A model generated the notes under the pieces. It saw only the letters and a list, made by a program, of their open reading frames with translations. It had not been told where the DNA came from and made no database searches. The translations under genes and the position numbers were made by a program. A DNA stretch of 64,000 nucleotides from Luteimonas sp. MC1572. Its GTDB lineage: Bacteria > Pseudomonadota > Gammaproteobacteria > Xanthomonadales > Xanthomonadaceae. This document shows, piece by piece, positions 21,640 to 31,335 of the stretch (its first letter is position 1; the number at the start of each line of letters is the position of its first letter). Where the stretch lies: positions 310,001 to 374,000 of the forward strand of contig NZ_CP067112.1 in NCBI RefSeq assembly GCF_016615815.1, written 5' to 3'.

Positions 21640-24207
21640 TTATTCCGCCAGCTTGGCGCCGTCGACGCTCCACCGGGTCTCGGCCTGGCGCGCGGATCCG
21701 GCGGCCGCCGTGCCGTTCTGCGCGCAGGCGATCCAGAAAGTGACGTTCTGCGGCGTGATGTTGCGGACGTTTGTGGCGATCACCACCCATTCGCGCGCCG
21801 AACCGCCGACGCCGCTGGTATTGACGTAGACACCGTCGACGTTCGAGAGATTGAAGTTCGAGTGGCCGTGGTTGTTGACGTACATGCCGCCATTGAAGGC
21901 GATCTCGTTGCTGGCGCACTGCGCAACGCCACGGCGCAGCTCGCGCGCGGGGATGTTGATCGGGCTGGTGACGAACCGCATGTTCGACAGGCCGGAGGCA
22001 CCGACCGGACCCTGCGGACCCATCGGGCCCGCCTCACCGGCCGCACCCGTGGCACCCGGGAGTCCCTGTGCGCCGTCAGCACCGGTCGCGCCGGTCGCAC
22101 CGGTCGCCCCGGTCGCCCCGTCCTGGCCGGGCAGGCCGCGTTCGCCCTGCGGACCAATCGCACCAGTCGCACCGGTTGCACCAGTCGCACCGTCGAGTCC
22201 GCGCTCGCCCTGCGGACCGGCGGCACCGTCCAGACCGCGTTCGCCCTGCGGGCCGGCGGCACCGTCCAGGCCGCGTTCGCCCTGCGGGCCGGCGATGCCT
22301 GCGGCGCCCTGCGCACCGGTTGCACCAGTCGCACCGTCGAGGCCGCGCTCGCCCTGAGGACCGGCGATACCTGCGACACCCTGCGGGCCGGTTGCACCAG
22401 TCGCACCGTCAAGGCCGCGCTCGCCCTGAGGGCCGGCGATACCCGCGACACCCTGCGGGCCGGTCGCGCCGTCCAGGCCGCGCTCGCCCTGCGCACCGGT
22501 TGCTCCGGTCGCGCCGTCCAGACCACGTTCGCCCTGTGGACCAGTCGCACCGGCTGCACCAGTCGCACCGTCGAGTCCGCGCTCGCCCTGAGGACCGGCG
22601 ATACCCGCGACACCCTGCGGGCCGGTCGCGCCGTCCAGGCCGCGCTCGCCCTGCGGACCAGTCGCACCGGTTGCACCAGTCGCACCGTCGAGGCCGCGCT
22701 CGCCCTGAGGACCGGCGATACCCGCGACACCCTGCGGGCCGGTCGCGCCGTCCAGGCCGCGCTCGCCCTGCGCACCGGTTGCTCCGGTCGCGCCGTCCAG
22801 ACCACGTTCGCCCTGCGGACCGGTCGCACCGGTTGCACCAGTCGCACCGTCGATTCCGCGCTCGCCCTGAGGACCGGCGATACCTGCGACACCCTGCGCG
22901 CCAGACGCACCGTCCTGACCGCGCTCGCCCTGCGCACCGGTTGCACCGTCCAGACCGCGTTCGCCCTGCGGACCAGTCGCACCGGTTGCACCAGTCGCAC
23001 CGTCGATTCCGCGCTCGCCCTGAGGACCGGCGATACCCGCGACACCCTGCGGGCCGGTCGCGCCGTCCAGGCCGCGCTCGCCCTGCGCACCGGTTGCTCC
23101 GGTCGCGCCGTCCAGACCACGTTCGCCTTGCGGACCAGTCGCACCGGTTGCACCAGTCGCACCGTCGAGTCCGCGCTCGCCCTGAGGACCGGCAATACCC
23201 GCGACACCCTGCGGACCGGTCGCGCCGTCCAGTCCACGTTCGCCCTGCGGACCGGCGGCACCGGTTGCACCGTCCTGACCGTCTTGACCGTCTTGACCGC
23301 GCTCACCCTGCGAGCCGGTCGCGCCATCCAGACCGCGCTCGCCCTGCGGGCCGGCGATGCCTGCGACACCCTGAGGACCGGTCGCGCCGTCCGCGCCGCG
23401 CTCGCCCTGCGCACCGGTGGCGCCGGGCGCTCCGGCCGCACCGTCGAGTCCGCGCTCGCCCTGAGGACCGGCGATACCCGCGACACCCTGCGGGCCGGTC
23501 GCGCCGTCCAGGCCGCGCTCGCCCTGCGCACCGGTGGCACCGGGCGCTCCGGCCGCACCGTCGAGGCCCCGTTCGCCCTGCGCACCGGTTGCACCAGTCG
23601 CACCGTCGAGGCCGCGCTCGCCCTGAGGGCCGGCGATACCTGCGACACCCTGCGGGCCGGTCGCGCCGTCCAGGCCGCGCTCGCCCTGCGCACCGGCTGC
23701 TCCGGACGCGCCGTCCTGGCCGCGCTCGCCCTGCGCGCCTGCAGCTCCGGCCGCACCCTGCGGGCCTGTCGCGCCGGTTGCGCCGGCAGCGCCTTGGGCG
23801 CCGGCCGGACCGCGTGCGCCGTCCTGGCCGGTCGCGCCCCGCGGGCCGACGGCACCGATGGTCAGGCCGTAGTCGGACTGGGTGACACCGTTGTTGTTGA
23901 AGTGCTCGATGGTCAGCATGTAGTCGCCGGCGGGCGGCAGGCCACCGGGCAGGGTGCAGGTCATCATCGTCAGCCTGTCCGGGCCGCGCGAGCGCATGCA
24001 GTGGCGGGTGATGTCGCCCACATCGCCGAGCGTGATGCGCGACCGCGCCACCGATTGCTGCAGGTTCTCGCCGAGCACCACGAAGGCGTCCAGGTCGTCC
24101 ATCACCACCACGGACACGATCCGCGGATCCTGCGCCAGGGCGGTGGTCGAGGCCAGGGCCAGCGTGATGGCCCCTGCCAGCGCCTTGCGGTTTCGAATGG
24201 TGTTCAT
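21640..24207 (-). CDS. secreted collagen-like protein with IPT/TIG-like N-terminal domain
   Basis: An 855-residue protein. Signal peptide 1-25 (cleavage after ALAQ). Residues 27-117 look like a single IPT/TIG-type beta domain ([30 protein letters not shown]). From about 118 to 738 the chain is about 207 uninterrupted Gly-X-Y triplets, mostly [15 protein letters not shown] and GIA. The last 117 residues are a non-repetitive domain with two cysteines. Bacterial collagen-like proteins trimerise into rods that are exported and sometimes mediate adhesion; function here is unknown. The ribosome-binding site GGGGAG precedes the ATG. The triplets are charged rather than proline-rich in the Y position, as usual where prolyl hydroxylation is absent. 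Confidence 0.92.
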   Translation of the reverse strand: MNTIRNRKALAGAITLALASTTALAQDPRIVSVVVMDDLDAFVVLGENLQQSVARSRITLGDVGDITRHCMRSRGPDRLTMMTCTLPGGLPPAGDYMLTIEHFNNNGVTQSDYGLTIGAVGPRGATGQDGARGPAGAQGAAGATGATGPQGAAGAAGAQGERGQDGASGAAGAQGERGLDGATGPQGVAGIAGPQGERGLDGATGATGAQGERGLDGAAGAPGATGAQGERGLDGATGPQGVAGIAGPQGERGLDGAAGAPGATGAQGERGADGATGPQGVAGIAGPQGERGLDGATGSQGERGQDGQDGQDGATGAAGPQGERGLDGATGPQGVAGIAGPQGERGLDGATGATGATGPQGERGLDGATGATGAQGERGLDGATGPQGVAGIAGPQGERGIDGATGATGATGPQGERGLDGATGAQGERGQDGASGAQGVAGIAGPQGERGIDGATGATGATGPQGERGLDGATGATGAQGERGLDGATGPQGVAGIAGPQGERGLDGATGATGATGPQGERGLDGATGPQGVAGIAGPQGERGLDGATGAAGATGPQGERGLDGATGATGAQGERGLDGATGPQGVAGIAGPQGERGLDGATGATGPQGVAGIAGPQGERGLDGATGATGAQGAAGIAGPQGERGLDGAAGPQGERGLDGAAGPQGERGLDGATGATGATGAIGPQGERGLPGQDGATGATGATGATGADGAQGLPGATGAAGEAGPMGPQGPVGASGLSNMRFVTSPINIPARELRRGVAQCASNEIAFNGGMYVNNHGHSNFNLSNVDGVYVNTSGVGGSAREWVVIATNVRNITPQNVTFWIACAQNGTAAAGSARQAETRWSVDGAKLAE
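21994..23856 (-). repeat. tandem repeat tract encoding Gly-X-Y triplets
   Basis: About 1.86 kb of nine-base periodic DNA inside the collagen-like gene. Nested longer units (blocks such as [19 protein letters not shown]) recur about a dozen times with near-identical DNA. Such tracts can change length by recombination or slippage, always in frame if by multiples of three. The opposite strand is also open in places, which produces long spurious ORFs. Confidence 0.92.
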
Positions 24208-24381
24208 CCAGCTGCTCCCCTTTGGTCATCGCGCCCCGGGCCCCCGCCCGACGCATCGCCAAAGTGCAAAGCAATTGGCATGCCAAGTGTGACCAGGTGC
24301 TCACTTGCAGCCGGCTGGCCTCGCTTTCCCGACTTAGGCGTTAGCTTGGCCATCCAGCACGCAGGGCGGGCCAGCGGTCAA

Positions 24382-24765
24382 ATGGATGAACTCTCGATCG
24401 TCATCGCCCGCGAGCCGGGGGCGACGGTGCGCACCCATGTGCGCGGCCCGGCGTCATTGGCGGCCACCATGGCCTATTGGCGCGCCATCGTCGCCGAGGT
24501 CGCCCGCGAACCCGCGCGGCACCTGATGCTCGTCGATGAGTTGCGCGGCCCCGCGCTGACCGCGCAGGACTGGCAGTCGCTGGTGGCCATGCTGGTGGGC
24601 AGCGGGCTGGAAGGCATGCGCATCGCGCACGTCAAGCCGAATGGCCTGGACCAGATCGAGCACTGCGAACTGTCGGCCACCCAGGCCGGGTTCCAGGCGC
24701 GCGTGTTCTCCGACGAACGCATCGCCGGGCTCTGGCTGCGCTACGGAAGTCCGCCGGAGGACTGA
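24382..24765 (+). CDS. conserved hypothetical protein, STAS-like size and pattern
   Basis: A 127-residue soluble protein without signal peptide, divergent from the collagen-like gene. The pattern of short strands and helices (ATVRTHVRGP, HLMLVDELRG, RIAHVKPNGLD, ARVFSDERIAGLWLRYG) resembles SpoIIAA/STAS-like proteins, but no diagnostic residue settles this. No function is assigned. The start ATG at 24382 lacks a clear ribosome-binding site. Codon use and GC match the surroundings, so it is a real gene in my view. Confidence 0.7.
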   Translation: MDELSIVIAREPGATVRTHVRGPASLAATMAYWRAIVAEVAREPARHLMLVDELRGPALTAQDWQSLVAMLVGSGLEGMRIAHVKPNGLDQIEHCELSATQAGFQARVFSDERIAGLWLRYGSPPED

Positions 24766-24782
24766 GCCACCGGCGGCGCGGG

Positions 24783-26303
24783 TCAAGCGTCGGCGGGCCG
24801 CATGCTGCCGGATTCGACCAGCCGCTGGTGCCACGACAGCGCTTGGCCAAGCAGGTGCGGCGTGTGCTTGCCGAAACTGTCGCGGCAGGCGCGGTCGAAG
24901 TAGTCCTGCAGCATCGGCCGGTAGTCCGGGTGCGCGCAGCGCTCGATGACCAGGCGCGCGCGCTGCTTGGGCGACAGTCCACGCAGGTCGGCCAGGCCCT
25001 GCTCGGTGACCACCACCATGGTGTCGTGCTCGGTGTGGTCGACGTGGCTGACCATCGGCACGATGCTGGAAATGCGCCCGTCCTTGGCGGTGCTGGCCGA
25101 CATGAACACCGACAGGTAGGCGTTGCGCGCGAAGTCGCCGCTGCCGCCGATGCCGTTCATGATCCGCGTGCCGGCGACGTGCGTGGAGTTGACGTTGCCG
25201 TAGAGGTCCGCCTCGAGCATGCCGTTCATGGCGATGCAGCCGAGCCGACGGATCAGTTCGGGATGGTTGGACATCTCCTGCGGCCGCAGCACGATGTGCT
25301 TGCGGTAGAAGTCGACGTTGCGCTTGAACTCCTCGGTGCCCGCCGGGCTGAGCGAGAACGAGGTCGCCGACACCATCGACAGCACGCCTTCGCTGACCAG
25401 TTCGAGCATGCCGTCCTGGACGACTTCGGTGAACGCAGACAGGCCCTTGTAGCCGCCCTTGGCCAGCGCCGAGAGCACCGCGTTGGTGACGTTGCCGATG
25501 CCCGACTGCAGCGGCAGCAGGTGGTCGGTCAGGCGGCCGCGACTGATCTCGTGGGCGAAGAACTCCAGCAGGTGGCCGGCGATCCGTTCCGATGCCTCGT
25601 CCGGTGGCGCGAACGCGCCGATGCGATCGGGTGCATCGGTCTCCACCACGGCCACGACCTTGTCCAGGTCGACGCGCAGCCAGGGCTCGCCGATGCGGTC
25701 GCCGGGTGCCACCAGCGGGATCGGCTTGCGGTCGGGCGGCAGCGCCGTGCCGTAATAGATGTCGTGCATGCCGTCCATCTCGGACGGCTGCCAGCGGTTG
25801 ACCTCGATGATCACCTTGTCGGCGAGGTCGAGCCAGGTCTTGTTGTTGCCGACCGAGGACGAGGGCACCAGCGTGCCGTCGGCGTTGATCGCGGTGACCT
25901 CGATCACGGCGATGTCGATGTCGCCGAAGAATCCGAACCAGGCGTGCTGCGCGACATGGCTGAGATGGATGTCGATGTAGTCGAGGCTGCCGTCGTTGAT
26001 CTGCCCGCGCACGATCGGATCGGACTGGAACGGCAGGCGCATCTCGATGCCGTCGACCTTGGCCAACGCGCCGTCGAGTTCCGGTGCGGTCGACGCGCCG
26101 GTCAGGACCTTGATCCGGAAGCGCCCGCCGGCCGCATTGGCGCGCTCGATCTGCGCAGCCAGGGCCAGCGGCACTGCCTTCGGATAGCCCGCGCCGGTGA
26201 ATCCGCTCATCGCCACGGTCATGCCCGGCTGGATCATCGCAGCGGCCTCGTCGGCCGACTTCAGGCGTTCACGCAGCGCGGGGTTGAGGATACGGTCGGT
26301 CAC
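24783..26303 (-). CDS. acetyl-CoA hydrolase/transferase family protein (succinyl-CoA:acetate CoA-transferase type)
   Basis: A 506-residue class I CoA-transferase of the acetyl-CoA hydrolase/succinate CoA-transferase family. Visible features are the N-terminal MSGFTGAGYPKAVP, LTGASTAPELDG, the glutamate-containing QSGIGNVTNAVL and the C-terminal GIGGSGDFARNAYLS glycine motif. Known members move CoA between succinyl-CoA and acetate (or hydrolyse acetyl-CoA), helping acetate handling. I choose GTG 26303 because AGGAG lies ten bases upstream; GTG 26330 would add nine residues. A TAGAAT box on the minus strand lies upstream. Confidence 0.93.
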   Translation of the reverse strand: MTDRILNPALRERLKSADEAAAMIQPGMTVAMSGFTGAGYPKAVPLALAAQIERANAAGGRFRIKVLTGASTAPELDGALAKVDGIEMRLPFQSDPIVRGQINDGSLDYIDIHLSHVAQHAWFGFFGDIDIAVIEVTAINADGTLVPSSSVGNNKTWLDLADKVIIEVNRWQPSEMDGMHDIYYGTALPPDRKPIPLVAPGDRIGEPWLRVDLDKVVAVVETDAPDRIGAFAPPDEASERIAGHLLEFFAHEISRGRLTDHLLPLQSGIGNVTNAVLSALAKGGYKGLSAFTEVVQDGMLELVSEGVLSMVSATSFSLSPAGTEEFKRNVDFYRKHIVLRPQEMSNHPELIRRLGCIAMNGMLEADLYGNVNSTHVAGTRIMNGIGGSGDFARNAYLSVFMSASTAKDGRISSIVPMVSHVDHTEHDTMVVVTEQGLADLRGLSPKQRARLVIERCAHPDYRPMLQDYFDRACRDSFGKHTPHLLGQALSWHQRLVESGSMRPADA

Positions 26304-26345
26304 AGCGGCGGGGCTCCTGGCTGCGCGCACACACGCGCAATCGCC

Positions 26346-26351
26346 ATTCTA
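26346..26351 (-). promoter_or_regulatory. TAGAAT -10-like box upstream of the CoA transferase
   Basis: Read on the minus strand, TAGAAT ends 42 bases before the GTG at 26303. It lies in the divergent gap shared with the PepSY gene. Confidence 0.45.
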
Positions 26352-26487
26352 CCGGCGACGTCGCGCAAGCCTCGGGTCCGGGTGGAAAGCAGCGTTGCCG
26401 ATGAACGCATCCATACCGGTGGCGGCCGCCTTCATCGGTGATTCGCATCGTGCCGCCAATACTCGGCCCCCCTCACAGGAGCAACCC

Positions 26488-26916
26488 ATGAACAGACTGA
26501 CTACGCTCGGTATCGCGCTTGCGTTCGCTTTCGGTGCAGGCCAGGTCGCCGCGGCGGACGACACGATGACCGCGCCGCAGGTGCGCGCGGCGCTCGAGGC
26601 CCAGGGTTACACCAAGGTCAACGACGTCAAGTTCGACGATGGAATGTGGAAGGCCGATGCGCGCAGCGCCGACGGCCAGCGTGTCGAGCTGCGCATCGAT
26701 CCGGCCACCGGCAAGGTGTTCCCGGAAGACAGCGTGGCCACGCTCAGCGAAGACGACGTGCGCGCCAAACTGGCCGTGGCTGGGTACGGCAACGTGCACG
26801 ATGTCGAGTTCGACGACGGCGTGTGGACGGCGGAGGCCGAGGACGCCAGCGGCAAGGACCTCAAGCTGACCCTCGATCCGGCCACCGGCGAGGTGGTCGG
26901 CAAGGCCCGGGACTGA
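26488..26916 (+). CDS. periplasmic protein with two PepSY-like repeats
   Basis: A 142-residue protein. Signal peptide at residues 1-23 (cleavage near VAAADD). The mature part has two tandem repeats of about 55 residues, each with an LxxxGYxxVxDVxFDDGxWxAxA core and an LxxDPATGxV end, which is the PepSY/YpeB-like pattern. PepSY proteins often bind or inhibit secreted proteases or other periplasmic partners. A clear ribosome-binding site (AGGAG) lies seven bases before the ATG. A GC-rich inverted repeat (26922-26945) separates it from the convergent DUF3297 gene. Confidence 0.88.
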   Translation: MNRLTTLGIALAFAFGAGQVAAADDTMTAPQVRAALEAQGYTKVNDVKFDDGMWKADARSADGQRVELRIDPATGKVFPEDSVATLSEDDVRAKLAVAGYGNVHDVEFDDGVWTAEAEDASGKDLKLTLDPATGEVVGKARD

Positions 26917-26921
26917 TCGGC

Positions 26922-26945
26922 CGCGGGGCGCCTTGGCGTCCCGCG
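26922..26945. terminator. possible hairpin between convergent genes
   Basis: CGCGGGGCGCC and GGCGTCCCGCG flank TT and pair over 11 positions with one wobble. No U-tract. It lies between the PepSY and DUF3297 genes. Confidence 0.45.
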
Positions 26946-26954
26946 ACACCCGGC

Positions 26955-27197
26955 TCAGGCTTCGTCGCGGAAGTAGGGCTCGACCTTGCCGTTGATCTTC
27001 ATGGTCATCGGGTTGCCGCGGCGGTCCAGCGCGCGGCCCACGGCAACGCGGATCCAGCCCTCGCTGACGCAGTATTCCTCGACGTTGGTGCGCTCTTCGC
27101 CGTTGAAGCGGATGCCGACGCCGCGCTGCATGGCGGCATCGTCGTGGTGCGCGCTGCGCGGGTCGTTGCTGAGGCGGTCCGGCGGGGTGTCGGTCAT
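26955..27197 (-). CDS. DUF3297 family protein
   Basis: An 80-residue basic/acidic soluble protein with the DUF3297 signature: LSNDPRSAHHD, RGVGIRFNGEERTNVEEYC and the C-terminal GNPMTMKINGKVEPYF. The function is unknown. It lies between the PepSY gene and msrB, on the same strand as msrB with a 95-bp gap, so it may be co-transcribed. Confidence 0.88.
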   Translation of the reverse strand: MTDTPPDRLSNDPRSAHHDDAAMQRGVGIRFNGEERTNVEEYCVSEGWIRVAVGRALDRRGNPMTMKINGKVEPYFRDEA

Positions 27198-27292
27198 GGC
27201 GTGGCGGTCCTGGTGCGATGGTGCGCGCGGCAGTCCCGCGCGGCGGCAAAGGATACGCGGCGCGGGCGGGCCCTGCAGCCGGCCCGCGATGT

Positions 27293-27754
27293 TCAGTCGG
27301 CGATGACGCGCTCGCCGCGGCCGAGGATGTCGGGCAGCAGCTCGCCGCGCGGCGTGAACTGCAGGGATACCGAATTCAGGCAATGGCGCTCGCCCGTGGG
27401 TGGCGGGCCGTCCGGAAACACGTGGCCAAGGTGGCTTCCGCAGCGCGCGCAGACTTCTTCGATGCGCACCATGCCGTGACTGCTGTCGCGGATGTAGCGG
27501 ATGTGCGTGGGATCGTAGGGCGCGAAGAAGCTGGGCCACCCGGTGCCGGAATCGAACTTGGCATCGGAGCGGAACAGCGGCAGGCCGCAGAAGCCGCAGC
27601 AGTACGTGCCGTCGCGCTTGTTGTCGAGGAACGCGCCGCAGAACGGTGCTTCCGTGCCGTGCGCCAGCATCACGCGGCGCGCGTCGTCGTCGAGCGTGCG
27701 GCTGATGGCGCTGCGCGCGTCGTCGCTGGGCGGGGTGAGGTCGAACGTGGTCAT
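27293..27754 (-). CDS. msrB: peptide-methionine (R)-S-oxide reductase
   Basis: A 153-residue cytoplasmic repair enzyme reducing methionine-R-sulfoxide. It has the structural zinc CxxC pairs (CGFC and CARC), the TGWPSFF and CGSHLGHVF motifs and the catalytic cysteine in HCLNSVSL near the C-terminus. The ATG at 27754 is chosen because GGAG lies just upstream; an upstream extension of ten residues is possible. Next genes on the same strand are DUF4031 (upstream) and DUF3297 (downstream). Confidence 0.96.
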   Translation of the reverse strand: MTTFDLTPPSDDARSAISRTLDDDARRVMLAHGTEAPFCGAFLDNKRDGTYCCGFCGLPLFRSDAKFDSGTGWPSFFAPYDPTHIRYIRDSSHGMVRIEEVCARCGSHLGHVFPDGPPPTGERHCLNSVSLQFTPRGELLPDILGRGERVIAD

Positions 27755-27780
27755 GGCCTGCTCCGGGGGATGGTGTGCAT

Positions 27781-28065
27781 TCAATCGGGTTTGCGCCGGC
27801 CCTGCGCGCGCGCGTTGGCGATGACCTGGCGCAGCCGCGCGCGGTCGTGGTGGCGCGAGATCGGCACGGCGCCGCGTGCGATGGCGAGTTCGCGGAGTTC
27901 CGCGGTGACGTCGTAGTGCGCGCCGCTGGTCTTGTCCTGGAACGCGTGGCGCGGCATGCCGAGGCCGTCGGCGAACGCATGCAGCTCCGCCAGCGTGTCG
28001 GCCATCAGGTGCGCCCAGCGCCGGCCGCGCCAGAGCGTGACCGCGTCATCCACGTACACCGCCAC
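27781..28065 (-). CDS. DUF4031 domain protein
   Basis: A 94-residue protein matching the DUF4031 pattern ([37 protein letters not shown] and GAVPISR). The start is GTG at 28065, eleven bases after the upstream gene's stop. The function is unknown. An ATG alternative is absent near the conserved N-terminus, so the GTG is probably right. Confidence 0.8.
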   Translation of the reverse strand: MAVYVDDAVTLWRGRRWAHLMADTLAELHAFADGLGMPRHAFQDKTSGAHYDVTAELRELAIARGAVPISRHHDRARLRQVIANARAQGRRKPD

Positions 28066-28076
28066 TGCTTCGCGTC

Positions 28077-28634
28077 TCAGCGCCGCGGTGCGCGCAGCTC
28101 GTTGCGCACCCAGCGCTCGAGCAGGCGCTTCTCGTGTCGCAGCGCGTCGGTGTACAGCGGAATGCCGACCGACGAGCTCAGGAACCCCAGGTCGGTCAGC
28201 CGGCGTTCGCCCTCGGCAAGCACCTGGCCGCCGGCATCGTGGAGGGTGAAGCGCAGCGCGATGCTCGGCGGGTACAGGTCGCGCACCACGCGCACGTCTG
28301 CCAGGCGGTGCATCGCCGGCTCGTAGTCGCCCGCGCGGTCGATGTCGGTGATCACCACGTCCAGCCGCTCGCCGTCGGCGAGCGCCGCGGCGGATGTCGT
28401 GCGCAGGTACCCGGCGAGGTCGCGGACCCAATCGCCGCGCACGGCTTCGAAGCGGTTGCGGCTGTAGCGGACCTCGGTGAACTGCTCCGGATTGGTCCAT
28501 GCCACGGCAACCGGGCCCTCCGCTTCGAGCGCGCGCGGATAGTCGGCGTCGGTGACGTTGGTCGAGCGGGCTTCGGCGTGGCTCGCGAACAGGGTGGCGA
28601 GCACGAGGACGATGATCCGTGCGAGCGTGGCCAT
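28077..28634 (-). CDS. DUF3016 family exported protein
   Basis: A 185-residue protein with a signal peptide (IIVLVLATLFASHAEA) and the DUF3016 core: VAWTNPEQFTEVRYSRNR, then WVRDLAGYLR and LDVVITDIDRAGDYEP. The family is common in gammaproteobacteria and uncharacterised. GGAG sits upstream of the ATG. Divergent from the peptidoglycan cluster with a 144-bp gap. Confidence 0.85.
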   Translation of the reverse strand: MATLARIIVLVLATLFASHAEARSTNVTDADYPRALEAEGPVAVAWTNPEQFTEVRYSRNRFEAVRGDWVRDLAGYLRTTSAAALADGERLDVVITDIDRAGDYEPAMHRLADVRVVRDLYPPSIALRFTLHDAGGQVLAEGERRLTDLGFLSSSVGIPLYTDALRHEKRLLERWVRNELRAPRR

Positions 28635-28778
28635 GGCAGGCTCCGTCGAATGTCTGCAGGCATTCTGCGCGCGCGCAATGGCCGCGGCAAACCCGATGGA
28701 ACGCATCGAGTCGAGGCGTTTCCGGGCGTTCCTGTGCGGCGCCTTGTGCAGCCGGTCATGCGGCTGCACCTTGTACTG

Positions 28779-29501
28779 ATGCCAAACCTCTCGTGCCGCC
28801 ACCTCCATCCACCGCCCGCGCGCCTGCCCGGCATGCTGCTTGCGCTGCTGCTCGCGGCCGCGCCGCTGGCGCACGCCCAGGACCTGCTGGCGCGCCTGTC
28901 GGCCGCGGCGCCCGGGCTCGACCGCAAGGTCCTGGCGCTTGCACTGGAGGCGCGCGACTGCGCGCGCGCGGCGGGTGTCGCGGGCTCCGGCGCCGAGCGC
29001 CTCGCGGTCATCGACTACACGCTGCCGTCGACTGAAAAGCGGCTCTGGATATTCGACCTTGACCGCGGAGCGCTGCTGCACGCCGAGCACGTGGCGCACG
29101 GCCGCGGCAGCGGCGACAACATGGCGACGCGCTTCTCCAATGTCGAAGGCAGCTACCAGTCGAGCCTGGGCCTGTTCGCCACCGCCGAGACCTACATGGG
29201 GGAGAACGGCTATTCGCTGCGCATGGACGGGCTCGAGCCCGGCATCAACGATGCCGCGCGCGAGCGGTTGCTGGTGATGCATGGCGCCGACTATGTAGAT
29301 CCGGCACAGGCCCGCAGGCAGGGCCGCTTGGGGCGCAGTTGGGGATGTCCGGCGGTGCGTGCCGGGGTCGCGCGCGCGGTGATCGACGACCTGCGCGACG
29401 GCCAGCTGGTGTTCGCATACGCCCGCGACGCGTCCTGGTTGAACGGGTCGCGATTCCTGCATTGCCCCCGGGCTGAACGAAAGGCGCGCGCAGCGCGCTG
29501 A
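28779..29501 (+). CDS. murein L,D-transpeptidase catalytic domain family protein (YkuD_2)
   Basis: A protein of about 240 residues with a hydrophobic signal region ending ALAHAQ. The YkuD_2 core shows [33 protein letters not shown] and the catalytic GRSWGCPAV with its cysteine. This family is related to L,D-transpeptidases but lacks the classic HGT motif. The start is uncertain: ATGs at 28758, 28779 and 28833 are all in frame and none has a clear ribosome-binding site; 28779 gives a normal-length signal. First of three wall-active genes in a row. Confidence 0.85.
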   Translation: MPNLSCRHLHPPPARLPGMLLALLLAAAPLAHAQDLLARLSAAAPGLDRKVLALALEARDCARAAGVAGSGAERLAVIDYTLPSTEKRLWIFDLDRGALLHAEHVAHGRGSGDNMATRFSNVEGSYQSSLGLFATAETYMGENGYSLRMDGLEPGINDAARERLLVMHGADYVDPAQARRQGRLGRSWGCPAVRAGVARAVIDDLRDGQLVFAYARDASWLNGSRFLHCPRAERKARAAR

Positions 29502-29565
29502 TTTCACGCGGCATCGCCGACGGCTCGCGCAGCATCGCCGGACCCTGCACACCAAGGACGTCCGC

Positions 29566-30606
29566 ATGACTCCAGCGAAGCCGCTTGCCCTCGCGCTGTG
29601 CGCGATCCTCTTCAGCGCGTCGCCGCTTGTCGCCGCGCAGGAGCCGGCGCTGCCCCCCGGCGCGACGCCGGTCGTGCCCGCCGCCGCCAAGGTCCCGGAT
29701 GCGACCGTCCAGCCGCAGGCAGCCGGCGCCGACCATCCCGCCAACGTCGCCACGACCACGACGGGCAACGACGCGATGCTGCGCGCGCAGGTGCTTCTCG
29801 ATCGCGCGCATTTCTCGCCCGGCGAGATCGATGGCCGCGGGGGTTCGAATACACGGCGCGCGATCGCCGCGTTCCAGCGCAGCCGCGACCTCGAGGCGAG
29901 TGGCGCGCTTGACGAAGCCACCTGGAAGGCGCTGAACGCCGATACCGCGCCGGTGCTGGTGGAGCATGCGATTGCCGCCGCCGACGTCGCCGGGCCGTTC
30001 CGCAAGCTGCCCACAGACATGATGGAGAAGTCGAAGCTCGACACGCTGGGCTTCGAGAGCGCCGCCGAGGCGCTGGGCGAGAAGTTCCACGCCAGCCCCA
30101 CGCTGTTGCAGCGCCTCAATCCCGGCAAGGACCTGGCCGCCGCAGGCACGCGCATCGTGGTGCCGAACGTGTCCGGCGCCGCGCCGCTGCCGGAGATCGC
30201 CAAGGTGGTGGTCGACAAGTCCGATTCCGTGGTGCAGCTGGTGGCGGCCGACGGCAAGGTGGTGGCGCAATTCCCGGCCTCGACCGGCAGCAAGCACGAC
30301 CCGCTGCCGATCGGCGAGTGGACGATCAAGGGCGTCGCGCGCGACCCGACGTTCCACTACAACCCGGAGTTGTTCTGGGATGCCGATCCCGCGCACGCCA
30401 AGGCGACGCTGCAGCCGGGTCCCAACAACCCGGTCGGCGTGGCCTGGGTCGATCTGTCGAAGGAGCACTACGGCATCCATGGCACGCCGGTACCGGCCAA
30501 TGTCGGCAAGACCGATTCGCACGGCTGCATCCGCCTGAGCAACTGGAACGTGCTGACGCTGGCCGCCGCGGTGAAGCCGGGCGTTCCAGCGATCCTGCAG
30601 GAATAG
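29566..30606 (+). CDS. L,D-transpeptidase with N-terminal peptidoglycan-binding domain
   Basis: A 346-residue periplasmic enzyme. Signal peptide at about 1-24, then a proline/alanine linker. A PG_binding_1 domain follows at about 68-125 ([43 protein letters not shown]). The YkuD domain at about 215-345 ends in [23 protein letters not shown] with catalytic C321. Known members make 3-3 cross-links in peptidoglycan or attach lipoproteins. Four bases separate it from the M23 gene, so they are probably co-transcribed. Confidence 0.94.
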   Translation: MTPAKPLALALCAILFSASPLVAAQEPALPPGATPVVPAAAKVPDATVQPQAAGADHPANVATTTTGNDAMLRAQVLLDRAHFSPGEIDGRGGSNTRRAIAAFQRSRDLEASGALDEATWKALNADTAPVLVEHAIAAADVAGPFRKLPTDMMEKSKLDTLGFESAAEALGEKFHASPTLLQRLNPGKDLAAAGTRIVVPNVSGAAPLPEIAKVVVDKSDSVVQLVAADGKVVAQFPASTGSKHDPLPIGEWTIKGVARDPTFHYNPELFWDADPAHAKATLQPGPNNPVGVAWVDLSKEHYGIHGTPVPANVGKTDSHGCIRLSNWNVLTLAAAVKPGVPAILQE

Positions 30607-30609
30607 TCC

Positions 30610-31317
30610 ATGAAATACGTCGCCATGGTCCTTGCCGGCCTGCTGCTGGCGGCGCTCGTGCACCTGGCGGGGATGTCGCGCGCCGAACGCGCGCGGATCC
30701 TGCGGATCACGCCGGCGCCGGCGGTCGCGGCCGCGGATCCCGCGATGCCCGACGCCGTGCCCGGCGAGCGTGCTGTCCGCCCGGTCTCGACGTCTCAACC
30801 GACGCCTGCGCCCGCGCCCGCGCCGACGCTGCCCGTCGACACCGGCGCCGAACCGCGCGTCGCCGCTCCGGAGCCCTTGCCATCGGGGCTCGTGGTGCCG
30901 GTGCAGGGCGTGACGCCCGCACAGCTGTCGCCAACGTTCGAGGATGCGCGCAGCGAAGGCAGGGTGCACGAGGCGATCGACATCATGGCGCCTACCGGTA
31001 CGCCGGTGCTGGCGGTGGCCGATGGCCATGTCGAGAAGCTGTTCGACAGCAGGCAGGGCGGGCTGACCATCTACCAGTTCGAGCCCGGTGGCCGCTATGC
31101 GTACTACTACGCGCACTTGGACCGCTACGCGCCGGGACTGGCCGAGAAGCAACAGGTGCGCCAGGGCCAGGTCATCGGTTACGTCGGCAGCACCGGCAAC
31201 GCCGATCCTGCGGGGCCGCACCTGCACTTTGCGATCTTCGCGCTCGGACCGGAGAAGCAGTGGTGGAAGGGCACCGCCATCGACCCCTTCCCGGTGTTCA
31301 CCGGCAAGACACCCTGA
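30610..31317 (+). CDS. M23 family metallopeptidase (membrane-anchored)
   Basis: A 235-residue protein with an N-terminal hydrophobic anchor (VAMVLAGLLLAALVHLAGM), a proline-rich linker (residues 45-90) and an M23 lysostaphin-type domain. Zinc ligands are visible as HEAIDIMAP (His and Asp) and HLHFAIF near the C-terminus. The family cleaves peptide cross-links in peptidoglycan. It follows the L,D-transpeptidase by three bases and likely shares its transcript. Confidence 0.93.
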   Translation: MKYVAMVLAGLLLAALVHLAGMSRAERARILRITPAPAVAAADPAMPDAVPGERAVRPVSTSQPTPAPAPAPTLPVDTGAEPRVAAPEPLPSGLVVPVQGVTPAQLSPTFEDARSEGRVHEAIDIMAPTGTPVLAVADGHVEKLFDSRQGGLTIYQFEPGGRYAYYYAHLDRYAPGLAEKQQVRQGQVIGYVGSTGNADPAGPHLHFAIFALGPEKQWWKGTAIDPFPVFTGKTP

Positions 31318-31335
31318 CGCCCGCCGCGGGGCCCC

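Noticed and set aside
21598..24765. A plus-strand frame of over 1000 codons across the collagen-like gene
   Set aside because: The periodic Gly-X-Y DNA has no stops on the opposite strand. The true proteins are the minus-strand collagen-like gene and the 127-residue gene at its end.
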